Of a stretch of DNA of 64,000 bases, positions 46,982-56,771 are shown in pieces (the first letter of the stretch is position 1; each line of letters begins with the position of its first letter). The DNA lies in assembly GCF_016793825.1 (NCBI RefSeq), contig NZ_JAEULM010000047.1, forward strand, positions 1 to 64,000, given 5' to 3'. The position numbers were made by a program, and so were the translations under genes. The notes below the pieces were generated by a model. That model was not told where the DNA came from. It made no database searches and saw only the letters and a program-made list of their open reading frames with translations. Source of the stretch: Sphingopyxis sp. (lineage in GTDB: Bacteria; Pseudomonadota; Alphaproteobacteria; Sphingomonadales; Sphingomonadaceae).

Positions 46982-48103
46982 TCAGCTTGTTGTTTTCGCT
47001 TTGGCGGCGCCGGCGTTGCGTTCGGCTTCGCGTTCCAGCGCGACCTTGATCATCGCGACGATCGGGTCGGCCAGAAATAGCCCCATGATGCCCAGCAGCG
47101 CGCCGAACAGGATCTGCGCGCCGAGGACGAGGGCGGGGGCGAGGTCGACCGTCTGCTTGGCGACCATCGGGACGATCAGATAGCCGTCGACCGTCTGGAC
47201 GATGAAATAGATCGCGATCGCCCACAGGCCGGCGTCGGTTCCCGCAGAAAAGCCGACAAGGACCAGCAGCACGCCCGACACGATCGCACCGATGTTGGGA
47301 ATGAAGGCGAGCAGGCCGGTCAGCAGCCCCATCAGCGCGGCCATCGGAATGCCGACGGCAAGGCAGGCGAGCCAGGTGCCGATCCCTTCGACGACCATCC
47401 CGAGCAGGCGTCCGGCCATCAGGCGGCGCAGCGTGAACCCCATGCGGGCGGTGGTGATATAGAAATTCTCGCGACTCTTCATCGGCAGCATCCACGCGAC
47501 GCCGCGTTCGTAAAGCCGGGGTTCGATCGCGATGAAGATGCCGAGTACCACCACCATCACCAGGCTGGTGAGCGCCCCCAGCACGGTGCCGACCGCCGCG
47601 GTGACGCGCCCGACCGTACCCGCGATATTGTCGGTGATCGTCTTGGTGTCGAACTGAAGGTCGCCCATGCCATGCTCGCTGGCCCAGGCGGCAATGCGTT
47701 CGACCTGGCCCATGACGACGGTTTGCAGCGTGGCGGCCTGATCGGCGATTTGCGATCCGGCGAACATCACGGTCCAAACCAGGAAGGCGACAAGCGACAG
47801 GCATACGATCAGCAGCCGCCAACCGCGTCCGATCGGCAGGACACGGCCGAGCAGGCGGGTTCCACCGTCCAGGATCGCCGCGACGACGATCGCCGCAAAG
47901 ATCAGGAGGATCGGCTGGATCAGGACGATGGAAATCCCGATCAAAAGCGCAAGACCCAGCCAGACAGCGGCCTTCAACAGCTCCGTCCGGACAGTCTGGC
48001 TGCGTATTTCGGTCGGCCCGGGAGCTTCCCTATGCTCGTCTTCGGCTATGGCTACGGCGACGGCTTTGGCGCGCGGCGCAGCCGGCTTTCTGGTCGTCGC
48101 CAT
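46982..48103 (-). CDS. AI-2E-family (PerM-like) membrane transporter
   Basis: This 373-residue membrane protein has about eight predicted helices. The conserved segments VVEGIGTWLACLAVGIPMAA, LLAFIPNIGAIVSG and PMVAKQTVDLAPALVLGAQI mark the AI-2E/PerM family. Despite the name, most members do not transport AI-2 and their substrate is unknown. The ATG at 48103 has AGGGAGGAC just upstream and lies 11 bases after the lepB stop, so it is the last gene of the pyrE operon. Confidence 0.92.
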   Translation of the reverse strand: MATTRKPAAPRAKAVAVAIAEDEHREAPGPTEIRSQTVRTELLKAAVWLGLALLIGISIVLIQPILLIFAAIVVAAILDGGTRLLGRVLPIGRGWRLLIVCLSLVAFLVWTVMFAGSQIADQAATLQTVVMGQVERIAAWASEHGMGDLQFDTKTITDNIAGTVGRVTAAVGTVLGALTSLVMVVVLGIFIAIEPRLYERGVAWMLPMKSRENFYITTARMGFTLRRLMAGRLLGMVVEGIGTWLACLAVGIPMAALMGLLTGLLAFIPNIGAIVSGVLLVLVGFSAGTDAGLWAIAIYFIVQTVDGYLIVPMVAKQTVDLAPALVLGAQILFGALLGIMGLFLADPIVAMIKVALEREAERNAGAAKAKTTS

Positions 48104-48114
48104 GGCGGTCCTCC

Positions 48115-48957
48115 CTATTCGGTCTTGCCATTATGCGCCGGGCGCAGATTGGTTCCCGCGCGGCCGGATCGCAAGGCTTCGAACCAGCTCAGCGGATTGT
48201 ACCATTCGGCGGTGCCATCCGTTGAAAAGCTGATGATCTCTGCGCGCCCGGCGATCGCGTCGAAAGGCACCGGCCCGCCAAGCCCCTTGCGATCGACTGA
48301 CACGCGGCTGTCGGCGCTGCCGTCGCGGTTGTCGCCCATCAGGAACAGGTGGTCCGGCGGGACCGTGATCGGCCCGTAATCGTCGGTCATGTAACCCGGG
48401 CCCATATCGATCGTGTCAAAGGTTGCCCCGCCCGGCAGTGTCTCGCGCACGATCGGCAGTTCAAGCACGGATTTCCCCGTCGCGTCGCGGTCGAGGAAGC
48501 GGCCGAGCGTGCTATCCGGTCCCGGCATATTGTCATCGACCGGAACCGCCAGCATCGGCTGCACCTCGCGCTTGATCGGCTTGCCGTTGATGAACAGGGC
48601 GCCGCCCTTCAACTCGATCGTGTCGCCGGGCAGGCCGATCACGCGCTTGATATAGTCGATCCGGCTCTGGGGATGCTCCAGCACGACGATGTCCCCGCGT
48701 TCAGGCAGCTTGCCGAACAGGCGACCGGCGATTTTAGGCGCAAGATGAAAGCTGACCGAGGCATAGGACCAGCCATAGGGATATTTGGTCACGACCAGCC
48801 GGTCGCCGTTTCGCAACACCGGCATCATTGAATCCGACGGGATATAGAAAGGCTTGGCGACGCAGCTATGGATGCCAAGCACCAGCAGGAGGATCACGAC
48901 GATATCGCGGATCAGCTTGCCCCAGCTCGTGTCGTCGTCGTTGGCTGTCTTCGCCAT
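48115..48957 (-). CDS. lepB: Signal peptidase I
   Basis: LepB cleaves Sec signal peptides at the outer face of the inner membrane. The 280 residues include an N-terminal membrane anchor (about residues 17-33), the catalytic serine 43 in YIPSDSMMPV, and the catalytic lysine 104 in RIDYIKRVIGLPGD, followed by LMGDNRDGSADSR. The ATG at 48957 has AAGGA 7 bases upstream and lies 2 bases after the acpS stop. A longer frame exists but merges with acpS. Confidence 0.96.
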   Translation of the reverse strand: MAKTANDDDTSWGKLIRDIVVILLLVLGIHSCVAKPFYIPSDSMMPVLRNGDRLVVTKYPYGWSYASVSFHLAPKIAGRLFGKLPERGDIVVLEHPQSRIDYIKRVIGLPGDTIELKGGALFINGKPIKREVQPMLAVPVDDNMPGPDSTLGRFLDRDATGKSVLELPIVRETLPGGATFDTIDMGPGYMTDDYGPITVPPDHLFLMGDNRDGSADSRVSVDRKGLGGPVPFDAIAGRAEIISFSTDGTAEWYNPLSWFEALRSGRAGTNLRPAHNGKTE

Positions 48958-48959
48958 GC

Positions 48960-49361
48960 TCAGTCCTTGATTGCTTCGATGATGACAAAGGCCTGCGCCC
49001 ACGGATGGTCGTCGGTCAGCGTCAGATGGATATGCGCGCGATGTCCCGGCGGGATCATCTCGGCCAGTCGCGCCGCAGCACCGCCGGTCAGGGCCAGCGT
49101 CGGGGCGCCCGATGGCGCGTTGACGACGCCGATGTCCTTCATGAACACGCCGCGCTTGAAACCGGTGCCGACCGCCTTGGAAAACGCCTCCTTGGCGGCG
49201 AAGCGCTTGGCATAGGTGCCCGCGCGAGTGAACGGACGGCGCGTCGCCTTGGCGCGCTCGATGTCGGTGAAGACGCGCTGCTCGAAACGCTCCCCGAACC
49301 GGTCGAGCGAATTCTGGATTCGCTCGATATTGCAAAGGTCGGAGCCGAGGCCGATGATCAT
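48960..49361 (-). CDS. acpS: Holo-ACP synthase
   Basis: AcpS transfers phosphopantetheine from CoA to acyl carrier protein. The 133 residues start [20 protein letters not shown], with the magnesium-binding [16 protein letters not shown] near residue 60. The ATG overlaps the pdxJ stop by 4 bases (ATGA). The gene ends 2 bases before lepB, so the operon is tightly packed. Confidence 0.96.
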   Translation of the reverse strand: MIIGLGSDLCNIERIQNSLDRFGERFEQRVFTDIERAKATRRPFTRAGTYAKRFAAKEAFSKAVGTGFKRGVFMKDIGVVNAPSGAPTLALTGGAAARLAEMIPPGHRAHIHLTLTDDHPWAQAFVIIEAIKD

Positions 49362-50104
49362 GCCGCGCCGCGCGCCTCGTCCATCAGGTTGCGCATCCGT
49401 CGCACCGCATCTTCCAACCCCGTAAAGATCGCCTCGCCGATCAGATAATGCCCGATGTTGAGTTCGGCGAGCTGGGGGATCGCCGCCACCGGTACGACAT
49501 TATCATAAGTAAGGCCGTGGCCGGCATGGGGTTCGATGCCGTTCTTCCACGCCAGGGCGGCGGCATCGGCAAGGCGGCAGAGTTCGGCGGCGCGTTCCTC
49601 GCCCTCGCAATGCGCGTAGCGGCCGGTGTGGAATTCGACGACAGGCGCTTTGAGCCGCATCGCCGCTTCGATCTGCCGCGGGTCGGGTTCGATGAACAGA
49701 CTGACGCGGATGCCCGCATCGTTGAGCCGTCCGACGATCGGGGCGAGGTGATTATGCTGTCCTGCGGCATCGAGCCCACCCTCGGTGGTACGCTCCTCGC
49801 GCTTTTCCGGAACGATGCAGGCCGCGTGCGGCATATGGCGTAGCGCGATCTCCAGCATCTCGTCGGTTGCCGCCATTTCCAGATTGAGCGGCAGGTCGGT
49901 CGCCGCCTGGATCCGCGCCAGATCGTCGTCGCGAATATGGCGCCGATCTTCGCGCAGGTGGGCGGTGATGCCGTCGCCGCCGACCGCGGCAACGATCTCC
50001 GCCGCGCGGACCGGGTCGGGATGCGCGCCGCCACGTGCGTTGCGGATCGTCGCGACATGGTCGATGTTGACGCCCAGCCGCAAGCGGGAAGGACGATCGG
50101 TCAC
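49358..50104 (-). CDS. pdxJ: Pyridoxine 5'-phosphate synthase
   Basis: PdxJ condenses deoxyxylulose 5-phosphate with 1-amino-3-oxo-propanol phosphate to form pyridoxine phosphate. The 248-residue TIM barrel has [18 protein letters not shown] at the start, HLREDRRHI near residue 50 and [11 protein letters not shown] with the phosphate loop at the end. The start is GTG 50104, overlapping the pyrE stop by 4 bases (GTGA). Confidence 0.96.
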   Translation of the reverse strand: MTDRPSRLRLGVNIDHVATIRNARGGAHPDPVRAAEIVAAVGGDGITAHLREDRRHIRDDDLARIQAATDLPLNLEMAATDEMLEIALRHMPHAACIVPEKREERTTEGGLDAAGQHNHLAPIVGRLNDAGIRVSLFIEPDPRQIEAAMRLKAPVVEFHTGRYAHCEGEERAAELCRLADAAALAWKNGIEPHAGHGLTYDNVVPVAAIPQLAELNIGHYLIGEAIFTGLEDAVRRMRNLMDEARGAA

Positions 50105-50688
50105 GCCGCTACGCTCCGGCTCCCGGGCTTGATCGCCGGCGTGCCCGCCAGTTCGGGCGGCAGCTCATTCTCCGCATAAGTGGGAAAGTTGATCGCGACG
50201 AGCGGGTAGAAGGGGACGCCAAGATCGATCTGGCCCGCGGAACGATCGACCAGCGCGGCCTCGGCGATCACCTCGCCGCCTGCACGGCTTACGGCCTCGA
50301 TCGCTTCGCGCGACGAAAGCCCGGTCGTGACGACATCTTCGACCATCAGCACTTTGGCGCCCGCCGCAATATGAAAGCCGCGACGCAGTTCGAAGGTGCC
50401 CGTCGGGCGCTCGACGAAGATCGCGGGTTTGCCAAGCGCGCGGCCCATCTCATGCCCGATGATGACTCCGCCCATCGCGGGCGAGACGACGATATCGATT
50501 GCCTGGCGCAGATCGCGTGGCAGCTTCGCGGCAAGCGCACCCGCGAGGCGACCCGCGCGGCTGGTATCCATCAGGACGCGCGCGCACTGAAGGTAATATT
50601 CGCTGTGCCGTCCTGATGAGAGCAGGAAATGTCCTTGCAACAGGGCGTCGGCGGCGCGGAATTCGGCCAGGATTTCATCATCGGTCAT
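50101..50688 (-). CDS. pyrE: Orotate phosphoribosyltransferase
   Basis: PyrE joins orotate and PRPP to form orotidine monophosphate. The 195 residues have the PRPP-binding motif [14 protein letters not shown] near residue 118 and begin [20 protein letters not shown], typical of the alphaproteobacterial type. It is the first gene of pyrE-pdxJ-acpS-lepB-AI-2E, all on the minus strand and mostly linked by 4-base overlaps. A 233-base region separates it from the divergent coxB. Confidence 0.96.
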   Translation of the reverse strand: MTDDEILAEFRAADALLQGHFLLSSGRHSEYYLQCARVLMDTSRAGRLAGALAAKLPRDLRQAIDIVVSPAMGGVIIGHEMGRALGKPAIFVERPTGTFELRRGFHIAAGAKVLMVEDVVTTGLSSREAIEAVSRAGGEVIAEAALVDRSAGQIDLGVPFYPLVAINFPTYAENELPPELAGTPAIKPGSRSVAA

Positions 50689-50783
50689 GGGAGATTTTGT
50701 CTTTTGTTCCTGTCATCGCCCGGATCGGACGACCATGTTTCGGCGGTCGGGATTTGCCAGCCGTAAAATAGTGTTAGAGATGC

Positions 50784-50812
50784 TTGAGGCAAGCGGCAAG
50801 CGGGTCTATAGC
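50784..50812 (+). promoter_or_regulatory. Possible sigma-70-type promoter of the cox operon
   Basis: TTGAGG, a 17-base spacer and TATAGC lie 110 bases before the coxB ATG. Both boxes are near the consensus but this is a visual match only. Confidence 0.45.
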
Positions 50813-50921
50813 GCCCGCGAGATTCAGCCTTAGGGACGGCTGCCGTGACGCATGTCCGGCGATCGGAACGCAAGGGCTGGGGCATCAAAAAGAACAACAG
50901 GCAACGGGCGGCACAATCCTT

Positions 50922-52064
50922 ATGAAGAGCTTGAAAACCCCTGTAATCAAAGCGCTAATCGCGGCGTCTTTGTCGCTCGGTGCGGTGGGCGCCGCGTCTG
51001 CGGCGGCTCCGGTGGCCGCACCTGCGACCACTGCGGCGGCGACTCCGGCTCCGGCGGCTACCGATGCGGCGGCAACGACTGCGGCGCCGGCTCCCACGGA
51101 CGCGGCCAAGGCCGTCGTTCCGGCGGGAGACGCGACGTACGTCCCGATGAAGCCGGCACCGTGCCCTGAGGGCGCGAAAGCCTGCGAAGGGCAGCCGACG
51201 CCCGGTGGTTGGGATTTTCAGCCGCAGGTGACGCCGCTTGGCCAGCAGGCTTATTGGTTCAATCACGCCATCCTGCTGCCGGTGATCACGGTGATCTCGC
51301 TCTTTGTTCTCGGCCTGATGCTCTGGGCGATGGTCCGCTATCGCGCAAAGGCGAACCCGGTGCCGTCGAAGACGACGCACAACACGTTCATCGAGGTGAT
51401 CTGGACCGCCATCCCCGTGCTGATCCTCGCGGTGATCGCGGTGCCGTCGATCCGGCTGCTGGCGGCGCAGTATGAACCCGCCAAGAAAGAAGCGCTGACG
51501 ATCAAGGTCACCGGCTACCAATGGTATTGGGGATATGCCTATCCCGACCAGGGCATCGCCGAATATGTTTCGAAGATCCTGCCGGAAGACAAGGCGAAGG
51601 CTGCGGGCGAACCCTATCACCTCGCGGTCGATAATCGCATGGTTCTTCCGGTGAATCGTCAGGTGAAGCTGATCGTTACCGGCGCCGACGTGATCCACAG
51701 CTTCGCGGTTCCGGCCTTCTGGACCAAGATGGACGCGGTTCCCGGCCGTGCCAACGAAGTGACGTTCACGCCGACCAAGGTCGGCGTCTATTACGGCCAG
51801 TGTTCGGAACTTTGCGGTGTCGATCACGGGTACATGCCGATCGCGGTCGAAGTGCTGCCGGTCGACAAGTGGGAGGCATGGGTCCGCTCGAGGGGCGGCA
51901 ATCCGAACCCTGCACCGGCGGCTCCCGCCGCCGCGGCACCTGCTCCGGCTGCGGCCGTAGCGGCCCCCGTCACCGCCGCTGCGGCGCCCGCCGCCGCGGA
52001 TGCCGCCACGACAGAAGCAGCGCCGGCTGCGGCACCCGCCGCTGCTCCGGCCGCCAAGAAATAA
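50922..52064 (+). CDS. coxB: Cytochrome c oxidase subunit II
   Basis: This is the CuA-bearing subunit of aa3-type cytochrome c oxidase. It has a signal peptide (cleavage after ASA), an Ala/Pro/Thr-rich segment of about 50 residues, two membrane helices (about residues 105-185) and the periplasmic cupredoxin domain. The CuA ligands are present: [21 protein letters not shown] (Cys, Cys, His, Met). The C-terminal 55 residues are a low-complexity Ala/Pro tail. The length, 380 residues, is longer than usual because of the two low-complexity regions. ATG 50922 starts the operon; an upstream frame is not used. Confidence 0.96.
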   Translation: MKSLKTPVIKALIAASLSLGAVGAASAAAPVAAPATTAAATPAPAATDAAATTAAPAPTDAAKAVVPAGDATYVPMKPAPCPEGAKACEGQPTPGGWDFQPQVTPLGQQAYWFNHAILLPVITVISLFVLGLMLWAMVRYRAKANPVPSKTTHNTFIEVIWTAIPVLILAVIAVPSIRLLAAQYEPAKKEALTIKVTGYQWYWGYAYPDQGIAEYVSKILPEDKAKAAGEPYHLAVDNRMVLPVNRQVKLIVTGADVIHSFAVPAFWTKMDAVPGRANEVTFTPTKVGVYYGQCSELCGVDHGYMPIAVEVLPVDKWEAWVRSRGGNPNPAPAAPAAAAPAPAAAVAAPVTAAAAPAAADAATTEAAPAAAPAAAPAAKK

Positions 52065-52080
52065 CCAAGGGGTCCGACAG

Positions 52081-53754
52081 ATGACCGATATCGCAGCGAC
52101 TGCACCCGCTCACGGCCACGATCATGCACATGATCATGGTCATGACCACGACACTCCGGGCTTTTTCGTCCGTTGGTTCATGTCCACGAACCACAAGGAC
52201 ATCGGCACGCTCTACCTGATCTTCGCGATCATCGCCGGCATCGTCGGCGGTGTGCTTTCGGGCATGATGCGTCTCGAGCTTGCCGAACCCGGCATCCAGT
52301 ATCTCCACGGCTGGGCCCAATTCTTCGATTCTTCGGCGGGCGAGACGCAGGCGAAGCATTTCTGGAACGTGATGATCACCGCCCACGGCCTGATCATGAT
52401 CTTCTTCATGGTCATGCCCGCGATGATCGGTGGCTTCGGCAACTGGTTCGTGCCGCTGATGATCGGCGCGCCCGACATGGCGTTCCCGCGCATGAACAAC
52501 GTCAGCTACTGGCTCACCACCGTGGCGTTCGTGATGCTCGTCGGATCGATGTTCGTCCCCGGTGGCAGCGGCCTCGGCGCCGGTACGGGCTGGACGCTCT
52601 ACGCGCCGCTCTCGACCAGCGGTTCCGTCGGTCCCGCGGTCGATATGGCAATCTTCTCGGTCCACCTTGCGGGTGCCGCGTCGATCCTGGGTGCGATCAA
52701 CTTCATCACCACCATCTTCAACATGCGCGCGCCGGGCATGACGCTGCACAAGATGCCGCTGTTCGTCTGGTCGGTGCTGGTCACCGCCTTCCTGCTGCTG
52801 CTGTCGCTTCCGGTTCTCGCCGCGGCGATCACGATGCTGCTGACGGACCGCAACTTCGGCACCACCTTCTATGACGCGACGGGCGGCGGTGATCCGATCC
52901 TGTACCAGCACCTCTTCTGGTTCTTCGGTCACCCCGAAGTGTACATCATGATCCTGCCGGGCTTCGGCATCGTCAGCCAGGTCATCTCGACCTTCAGCAA
53001 AAAGCCGGTGTTCGGCTATCTCGGCATGGCCTATGCCATGGTCGCGATCGGCGTCGTCGGTTTCATCGTGTGGGCGCACCACATGTTCACGGTCGGCATG
53101 AGCGTGAACCTGAAGATGTACTTCACGGCCGCGACGATGGTTATCGCGGTTCCGACGGGCATCAAGATCTTCAGCTGGATCGCCACGATGTGGGGCGGCT
53201 CGATGAGCTTCAAGACCCCCATGATGTGGGCTCTCGGGTTCATTTTCATGTTCACCGTTGGCGGTGTCACGGGCGTCGTCCTGGCGAACGGCGGCGTCGA
53301 CCAGAACCTGCACGACACCTATTATGTCGTCGCGCACTTCCACTATGTGCTGTCGCTGGGAGCGGTCTTCTCGCTCTTCGCCGGCTTCTATTACTGGTTC
53401 CCGAAGATGTCGGGCCGGATGTACAACGAAGCCTTGGGTCAGTTGCACTTCTGGGTCTTCTTCATCGGCGTGAACGTCATGTTCTTCCCCCAGCACTTCC
53501 TGGGCCAGCAGGGCATGCCGCGTCGTTATCCCGACTATGCGGAAGCGTTCGCCTATTGGCACCATATCTCGTCGATCGGTTATGCGATCATGGCGGTCGG
53601 AATGGTCTTCTTCTTCCTGAACCTTCTCTATTCGATGGTCGCGGGCAAGAAGGCGGCAGACAATCCGTGGGGCGAAGGCGCGACGACGCTCGAATGGACG
53701 CTGTCGAGCCCGCCGCCGTTCCACCAGTTCAACGAACTGCCGCGCATCGCCTGA
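52081..53754 (+). CDS. ctaD: Cytochrome c oxidase subunit I
   Basis: This is the catalytic heme a/a3-CuB subunit. The 557 residues contain about twelve membrane helices. Key motifs are [17 protein letters not shown] at the start, the CuB ligand segment [18 protein letters not shown] (with the cross-linked Tyr region) and the heme ligands [15 protein letters not shown]. The first 25 residues hold seven alternating histidines ([13 protein letters not shown]). The ATG at 52081 follows coxB by 16 bases. It is the second gene of the operon. Confidence 0.98.
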   Translation: MTDIAATAPAHGHDHAHDHGHDHDTPGFFVRWFMSTNHKDIGTLYLIFAIIAGIVGGVLSGMMRLELAEPGIQYLHGWAQFFDSSAGETQAKHFWNVMITAHGLIMIFFMVMPAMIGGFGNWFVPLMIGAPDMAFPRMNNVSYWLTTVAFVMLVGSMFVPGGSGLGAGTGWTLYAPLSTSGSVGPAVDMAIFSVHLAGAASILGAINFITTIFNMRAPGMTLHKMPLFVWSVLVTAFLLLLSLPVLAAAITMLLTDRNFGTTFYDATGGGDPILYQHLFWFFGHPEVYIMILPGFGIVSQVISTFSKKPVFGYLGMAYAMVAIGVVGFIVWAHHMFTVGMSVNLKMYFTAATMVIAVPTGIKIFSWIATMWGGSMSFKTPMMWALGFIFMFTVGGVTGVVLANGGVDQNLHDTYYVVAHFHYVLSLGAVFSLFAGFYYWFPKMSGRMYNEALGQLHFWVFFIGVNVMFFPQHFLGQQGMPRRYPDYAEAFAYWHHISSIGYAIMAVGMVFFFLNLLYSMVAGKKAADNPWGEGATTLEWTLSSPPPFHQFNELPRIA

Positions 53755-53761
53755 TAAGCTT

Positions 53762-53790
53762 CGCCCTCTGCTGACATCCGGCAGGGGGCG
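53762..53790. other. Hairpin in the ctaD-ctaB gap
   Basis: Ten-base arms (CGCCCTCTGC and a partner with one wobble) enclose a 9-base loop, directly after the ctaD stop. No T-run follows, so an RNA-processing or stability element is more likely than a terminator. Confidence 0.5.
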
Positions 53791-53813
53791 TTGCCCAACG
53801 GGCCGGAGTAAAC

Positions 53814-54725
53814 ATGGCGCAGAGCCTGACCCACGGCGAACCGGCGCTTCCGGCCGACTGGCGCGACCTGTTCGCGCTGACGAAGCCGCGCGTGATGTCG
53901 CTGGTCGTCTTCACTGCGCTGTGCGGCCTGCTCGCGGCGCCGGGAAGCGTCCATCCGGTGCTGGCCTTCTCGTCCATCCTCGCAATCGCGCTGGGGGCAG
54001 GAGCGTCGGGCGCGCTCAATCAATGGTATGAAGCCGGGCTCGATGCGAAGATGAAGCGTACCGCCGGGCGGCCGCTTCCGGCGGGCCGGCTCGACCCGCA
54101 GACCGCGCTCCATTTCGGGGTCGGCCTCGCCGCCTTCTCGGTCTTCCTGATGCTGTTTGCCGCCAATTGGCAGGCCGCGCTACTGCTCACCATATCGATC
54201 CTTTTCTATGTCTTCGTCTACACGATGTGGCTGAAGCCGCGGACGCCGCAGAACATCGTCATCGGCGGCGCGGCGGGGGCGTTTCCGCCGATGATCGGCT
54301 GGGTCGCCGCGACGGGCAGCCTTGCGCCGCTGCCGGTGCTGCTGTTTCTGCTCATTTTCCTCTGGACCCCGCCGCACTTCTGGGCGCTCGCGCTTTTCGT
54401 GCGATCCGATTATGCCGCCGCGGGGATTCCGATGATGCCGGTCGTTGCGGGCGAAACGTCGACGCGGCGCCAGATCCTCGTCTATTCGCTGATCATGGCG
54501 GTGGGTGCGATCGCCCCCTGGCCGCTTGGCTATACGGGCAGCCTTTATGGCTGGACCGCCGTTGTCCTGTCGGCTGTTTTCGTGTTGCTGTCGATCCAGG
54601 TCGGGACGCGCACGACCGGGCAGGATGACCGGATGCAGCCTGAAAAGCGACTGTTTGCCTATTCCATTGCCTATCTCTTCATCCTGTTCGGCGCGGTCGT
54701 CGCCGACCATTGGTGGCCGCTATGA
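53814..54725 (+). CDS. ctaB: Protoheme IX farnesyltransferase
   Basis: CtaB makes heme O from heme B by adding a farnesyl group, the first step to heme A. This 303-residue membrane enzyme has about nine helices. The two polyprenyl-binding motifs appear as [20 protein letters not shown] (residues 60-80) and later [25 protein letters not shown] lies before the ATG. Its stop overlaps the coxF start (ATGA). Confidence 0.96.
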   Translation: MAQSLTHGEPALPADWRDLFALTKPRVMSLVVFTALCGLLAAPGSVHPVLAFSSILAIALGAGASGALNQWYEAGLDAKMKRTAGRPLPAGRLDPQTALHFGVGLAAFSVFLMLFAANWQAALLLTISILFYVFVYTMWLKPRTPQNIVIGGAAGAFPPMIGWVAATGSLAPLPVLLFLLIFLWTPPHFWALALFVRSDYAAAGIPMMPVVAGETSTRRQILVYSLIMAVGAIAPWPLGYTGSLYGWTAVVLSAVFVLLSIQVGTRTTGQDDRMQPEKRLFAYSIAYLFILFGAVVADHWWPL

Positions 54726-54871
54726 CCGACGAAACACCCCCCGAACAGCCTTTCGACGAAGCCGAGTATCGCCGCCGCCAGCGCAGCCGCGCCAACCTTA
54801 TGGGATGGATGCTCGGCGGACTGGCGCTGCTGTTCTTCTTCATCACGCTTGCGCGGATGGTCGGGAAATGA
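54722..54871 (+). CDS. coxF: CoxF-like small oxidase-assembly protein
   Basis: This is a 49-residue protein with a charged N-terminus ([20 protein letters not shown]) and one membrane helix ([20 protein letters not shown]). Small proteins of this shape lie between ctaB and ctaG in alphaproteobacterial cox operons (CoxF) and aid assembly. The start overlaps the ctaB stop (ATGA), and its own stop overlaps the ctaG start (ATGA). Family assignment rests on length, shape and position. Confidence 0.8.
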   Translation: MTDETPPEQPFDEAEYRRRQRSRANLMGWMLGGLALLFFFITLARMVGK

Positions 54872-55425
54872 AGGCGATGTCGCGCAATGCGAAGACCGCC
54901 TCGCTCGCCACACTGCTTGCGGTGGCGATGGTCGGCCTCGGTTTCGCGGCGGTTCCGCTCTACAACCTCTTCTGTCGCGTCACCGGCTATGGCGGCACGA
55001 CGCAGCGCTTCGATCCGGTTGCCGCGGCGGCCGAACCGAAGATCCTGAACGATACGATTTCGGTGCGTTTCGATGCCAATGTATCGCCGAAGCTGCCGTG
55101 GAAATTCTATCCCGAGCATCCGACCGACACGGTCAGTATCGGCGCGCGCGACATGGCGATCTTCATTGCCGAGAACCAGTCGGCACATCCGGTCGTCGGC
55201 ACCGCCAGCTTCAACGTCACGCCTGATGCGGCCGGCAAATATTTTACCAAGATCCAGTGCTTCTGCTTCACCCAGCAGACGCTGAAGCCGGGTGAGCAGA
55301 TCCGTATGCCGGTGCTGTTCTTCGTCGATCCGAAGATCAAGGACGATCCCGATGCGCGCGACATCGAAGAAATCACCCTCAGCTATACCTTCCACCCTGT
55401 AGACGGGGACAAAAACGCGAGCTAA
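54868..55425 (+). CDS. ctaG: Cytochrome c oxidase assembly protein CtaG/Cox11
   Basis: CtaG delivers copper to CuB. This 185-residue protein has one N-terminal membrane helix, the segment VPLYNLFCRVTGYGGTTQ and the conserved copper-binding CFCFTQQ (near residue 130), followed by MPVLFFVDPKI. The start ATG 54868 overlaps the coxF stop (ATGA), so coxF and ctaG are coupled. Confidence 0.96.
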   Translation: MKAMSRNAKTASLATLLAVAMVGLGFAAVPLYNLFCRVTGYGGTTQRFDPVAAAAEPKILNDTISVRFDANVSPKLPWKFYPEHPTDTVSIGARDMAIFIAENQSAHPVVGTASFNVTPDAAGKYFTKIQCFCFTQQTLKPGEQIRMPVLFFVDPKIKDDPDARDIEEITLSYTFHPVDGDKNAS

Positions 55426-55507
55426 GGCCGCATCCAAAGAGTCTTACCAAGGACCGGCGGGCGATGGGGAATCGCGATGCTGGGGCTGCTAAAACGGGAA
55501 AATCGCC

Positions 55508-56383
55508 ATGTCCGGTGCCAAACATCATGACTATCACCTCGTAAATCCCAGCGTCTGGCCGATGATCGGTTCGATCGCGGCGCTCGTCATGTTCTTCGGG
55601 CTCGTGATGTGGATGCACGCCGATTATTTCGGCGGCGCGGGAAAATGGGTGTTCGGCGCGGGCATCATGGGCGTGATCGCCACCTTCTTCAGCTGGTGGT
55701 CGGACGTCATCAACGAGGCGCATGCCGGCGACCACACCCCGGTCGTCCAGCTTCACCTTCGCTATGGCATGATCCTGTTCATCGCGTCGGAAGTCATGTT
55801 CTTCGTGGGCTGGTTCTGGGCCTGGTTCGACTTTTCGCTTTTCCCGGTTCCGGTCGAGATCGTCGATGGTGCCGTGACGTCGCTGTTCGGACAGGACGGC
55901 GCCGCCGCCATTACCGTGTGGCCGCCGAAGGGCATCCACGTCATCGATGCCTTCTCGCTGCCCCTGCTCAACACGTTGATCCTGCTCTGCTCGGGCACGA
56001 CGATCACCTGGGCGCACCATTCGCTGATTCACGGCGACCGCGAAGGGCTCAAGAAGGGTCTCTGGGCGACGATCATCCTGGGCCTGCTGTTCAGCTGCAT
56101 TCAGGCCTATGAATATGCCGAGGCGCCGTTCCCGTTCGGTACGATCAACTATACGTCGGCCTTCTTCATGGCGACGGGGTTCCACGGGTTCCACGTTCTC
56201 GTCGGCACGATCTTCCTGATCGTCTGCCTTGTTCGCACCTATAAGGGCCACTTTACCCCGACCCAGCATTTCGGGTTCGAAGCGGCCGCCTGGTACTGGC
56301 ACTTCGTCGACGTGGTGTGGCTGTTCCTCTTCATCATCGTCTATGTCTGGGGTGGCTGGGGCGCGCCGGTCGCCGCGCACTAA
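55508..56383 (+). CDS. ctaE: Cytochrome c oxidase subunit III
   Basis: Subunit III of aa3-type oxidase has seven membrane helices and no redox centre. The 291 residues include WSDVINEAHAGDHTPVVQLH near residue 75, LRYGMILFIASEVMFFVGWF, and the FHGFHVLVGTIFLIVCLVR and AAWYWHFVDVVWLFLFIIVY blocks. The start MSGAKHHDYHLVNPSVWP is typical for alphaproteobacteria. It follows ctaG by 82 bases. Confidence 0.97.
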   Translation: MSGAKHHDYHLVNPSVWPMIGSIAALVMFFGLVMWMHADYFGGAGKWVFGAGIMGVIATFFSWWSDVINEAHAGDHTPVVQLHLRYGMILFIASEVMFFVGWFWAWFDFSLFPVPVEIVDGAVTSLFGQDGAAAITVWPPKGIHVIDAFSLPLLNTLILLCSGTTITWAHHSLIHGDREGLKKGLWATIILGLLFSCIQAYEYAEAPFPFGTINYTSAFFMATGFHGFHVLVGTIFLIVCLVRTYKGHFTPTQHFGFEAAAWYWHFVDVVWLFLFIIVYVWGGWGAPVAAH

Positions 56384-56384
56384 G

Positions 56385-56771
56385 TTGCCGGACGACACCC
56401 ACGAACAAAAAGGGCAGCCGCCGATCTGGCGCGCTGCCTTTTTTGCGACCTGTCCCGAATGTGGTGCATCGGGTCTGTTTGAACGCGGCGTGCGATTCCG
56501 CGATCGCTGCCCATCGTGCGGGCTGGATTACGGCCGATACAATGTCGGCGATGGTCCCGCGGCCTTTCTGACCCTGATTATCGGCGCGCTGCTGATCGCC
56601 CTGGCGCTTGGGCTCGACGCGGCGCTGCACCCGCCGCTCTGGCTGCACGCGATTCTCTGGATACCGTTGACGATCGCGGCGGTTCTTTATGGCCTGCGGG
56701 TGGGCAAGGCGGCCCTGCTGGCGAGCGAGCATCAGCGGCAGGCCGCGCAAGGAAAGTTGAGCGATGACTGA
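56385..56771 (+). CDS. DUF983 membrane protein with a zinc ribbon
   Basis: This 128-residue protein has two cysteine pairs (CPECGASGLF and CPSCG, residues 24-49), which form a zinc ribbon, and two C-terminal membrane helices. This is the DUF983 family, often next to cytochrome oxidase genes and possibly involved in their assembly. The start is uncertain: TTG 56385, one base after the ctaE stop, gives the expected N-terminus, but lacks a good binding site. It overlaps surf1 by 8 bases. Confidence 0.8.
   Translation: MPDDTHEQKGQPPIWRAAFFATCPECGASGLFERGVRFRDRCPSCGLDYGRYNVGDGPAAFLTLIIGALLIALALGLDAALHPPLWLHAILWIPLTIAAVLYGLRVGKAALLASEHQRQAAQGKLSDD

Noticed and set aside
51970-53724. A 584-codon minus-strand frame over ctaD
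   Set aside because: Antisense shadow of a certain gene, with a low-complexity Arg/His/Glu composition.
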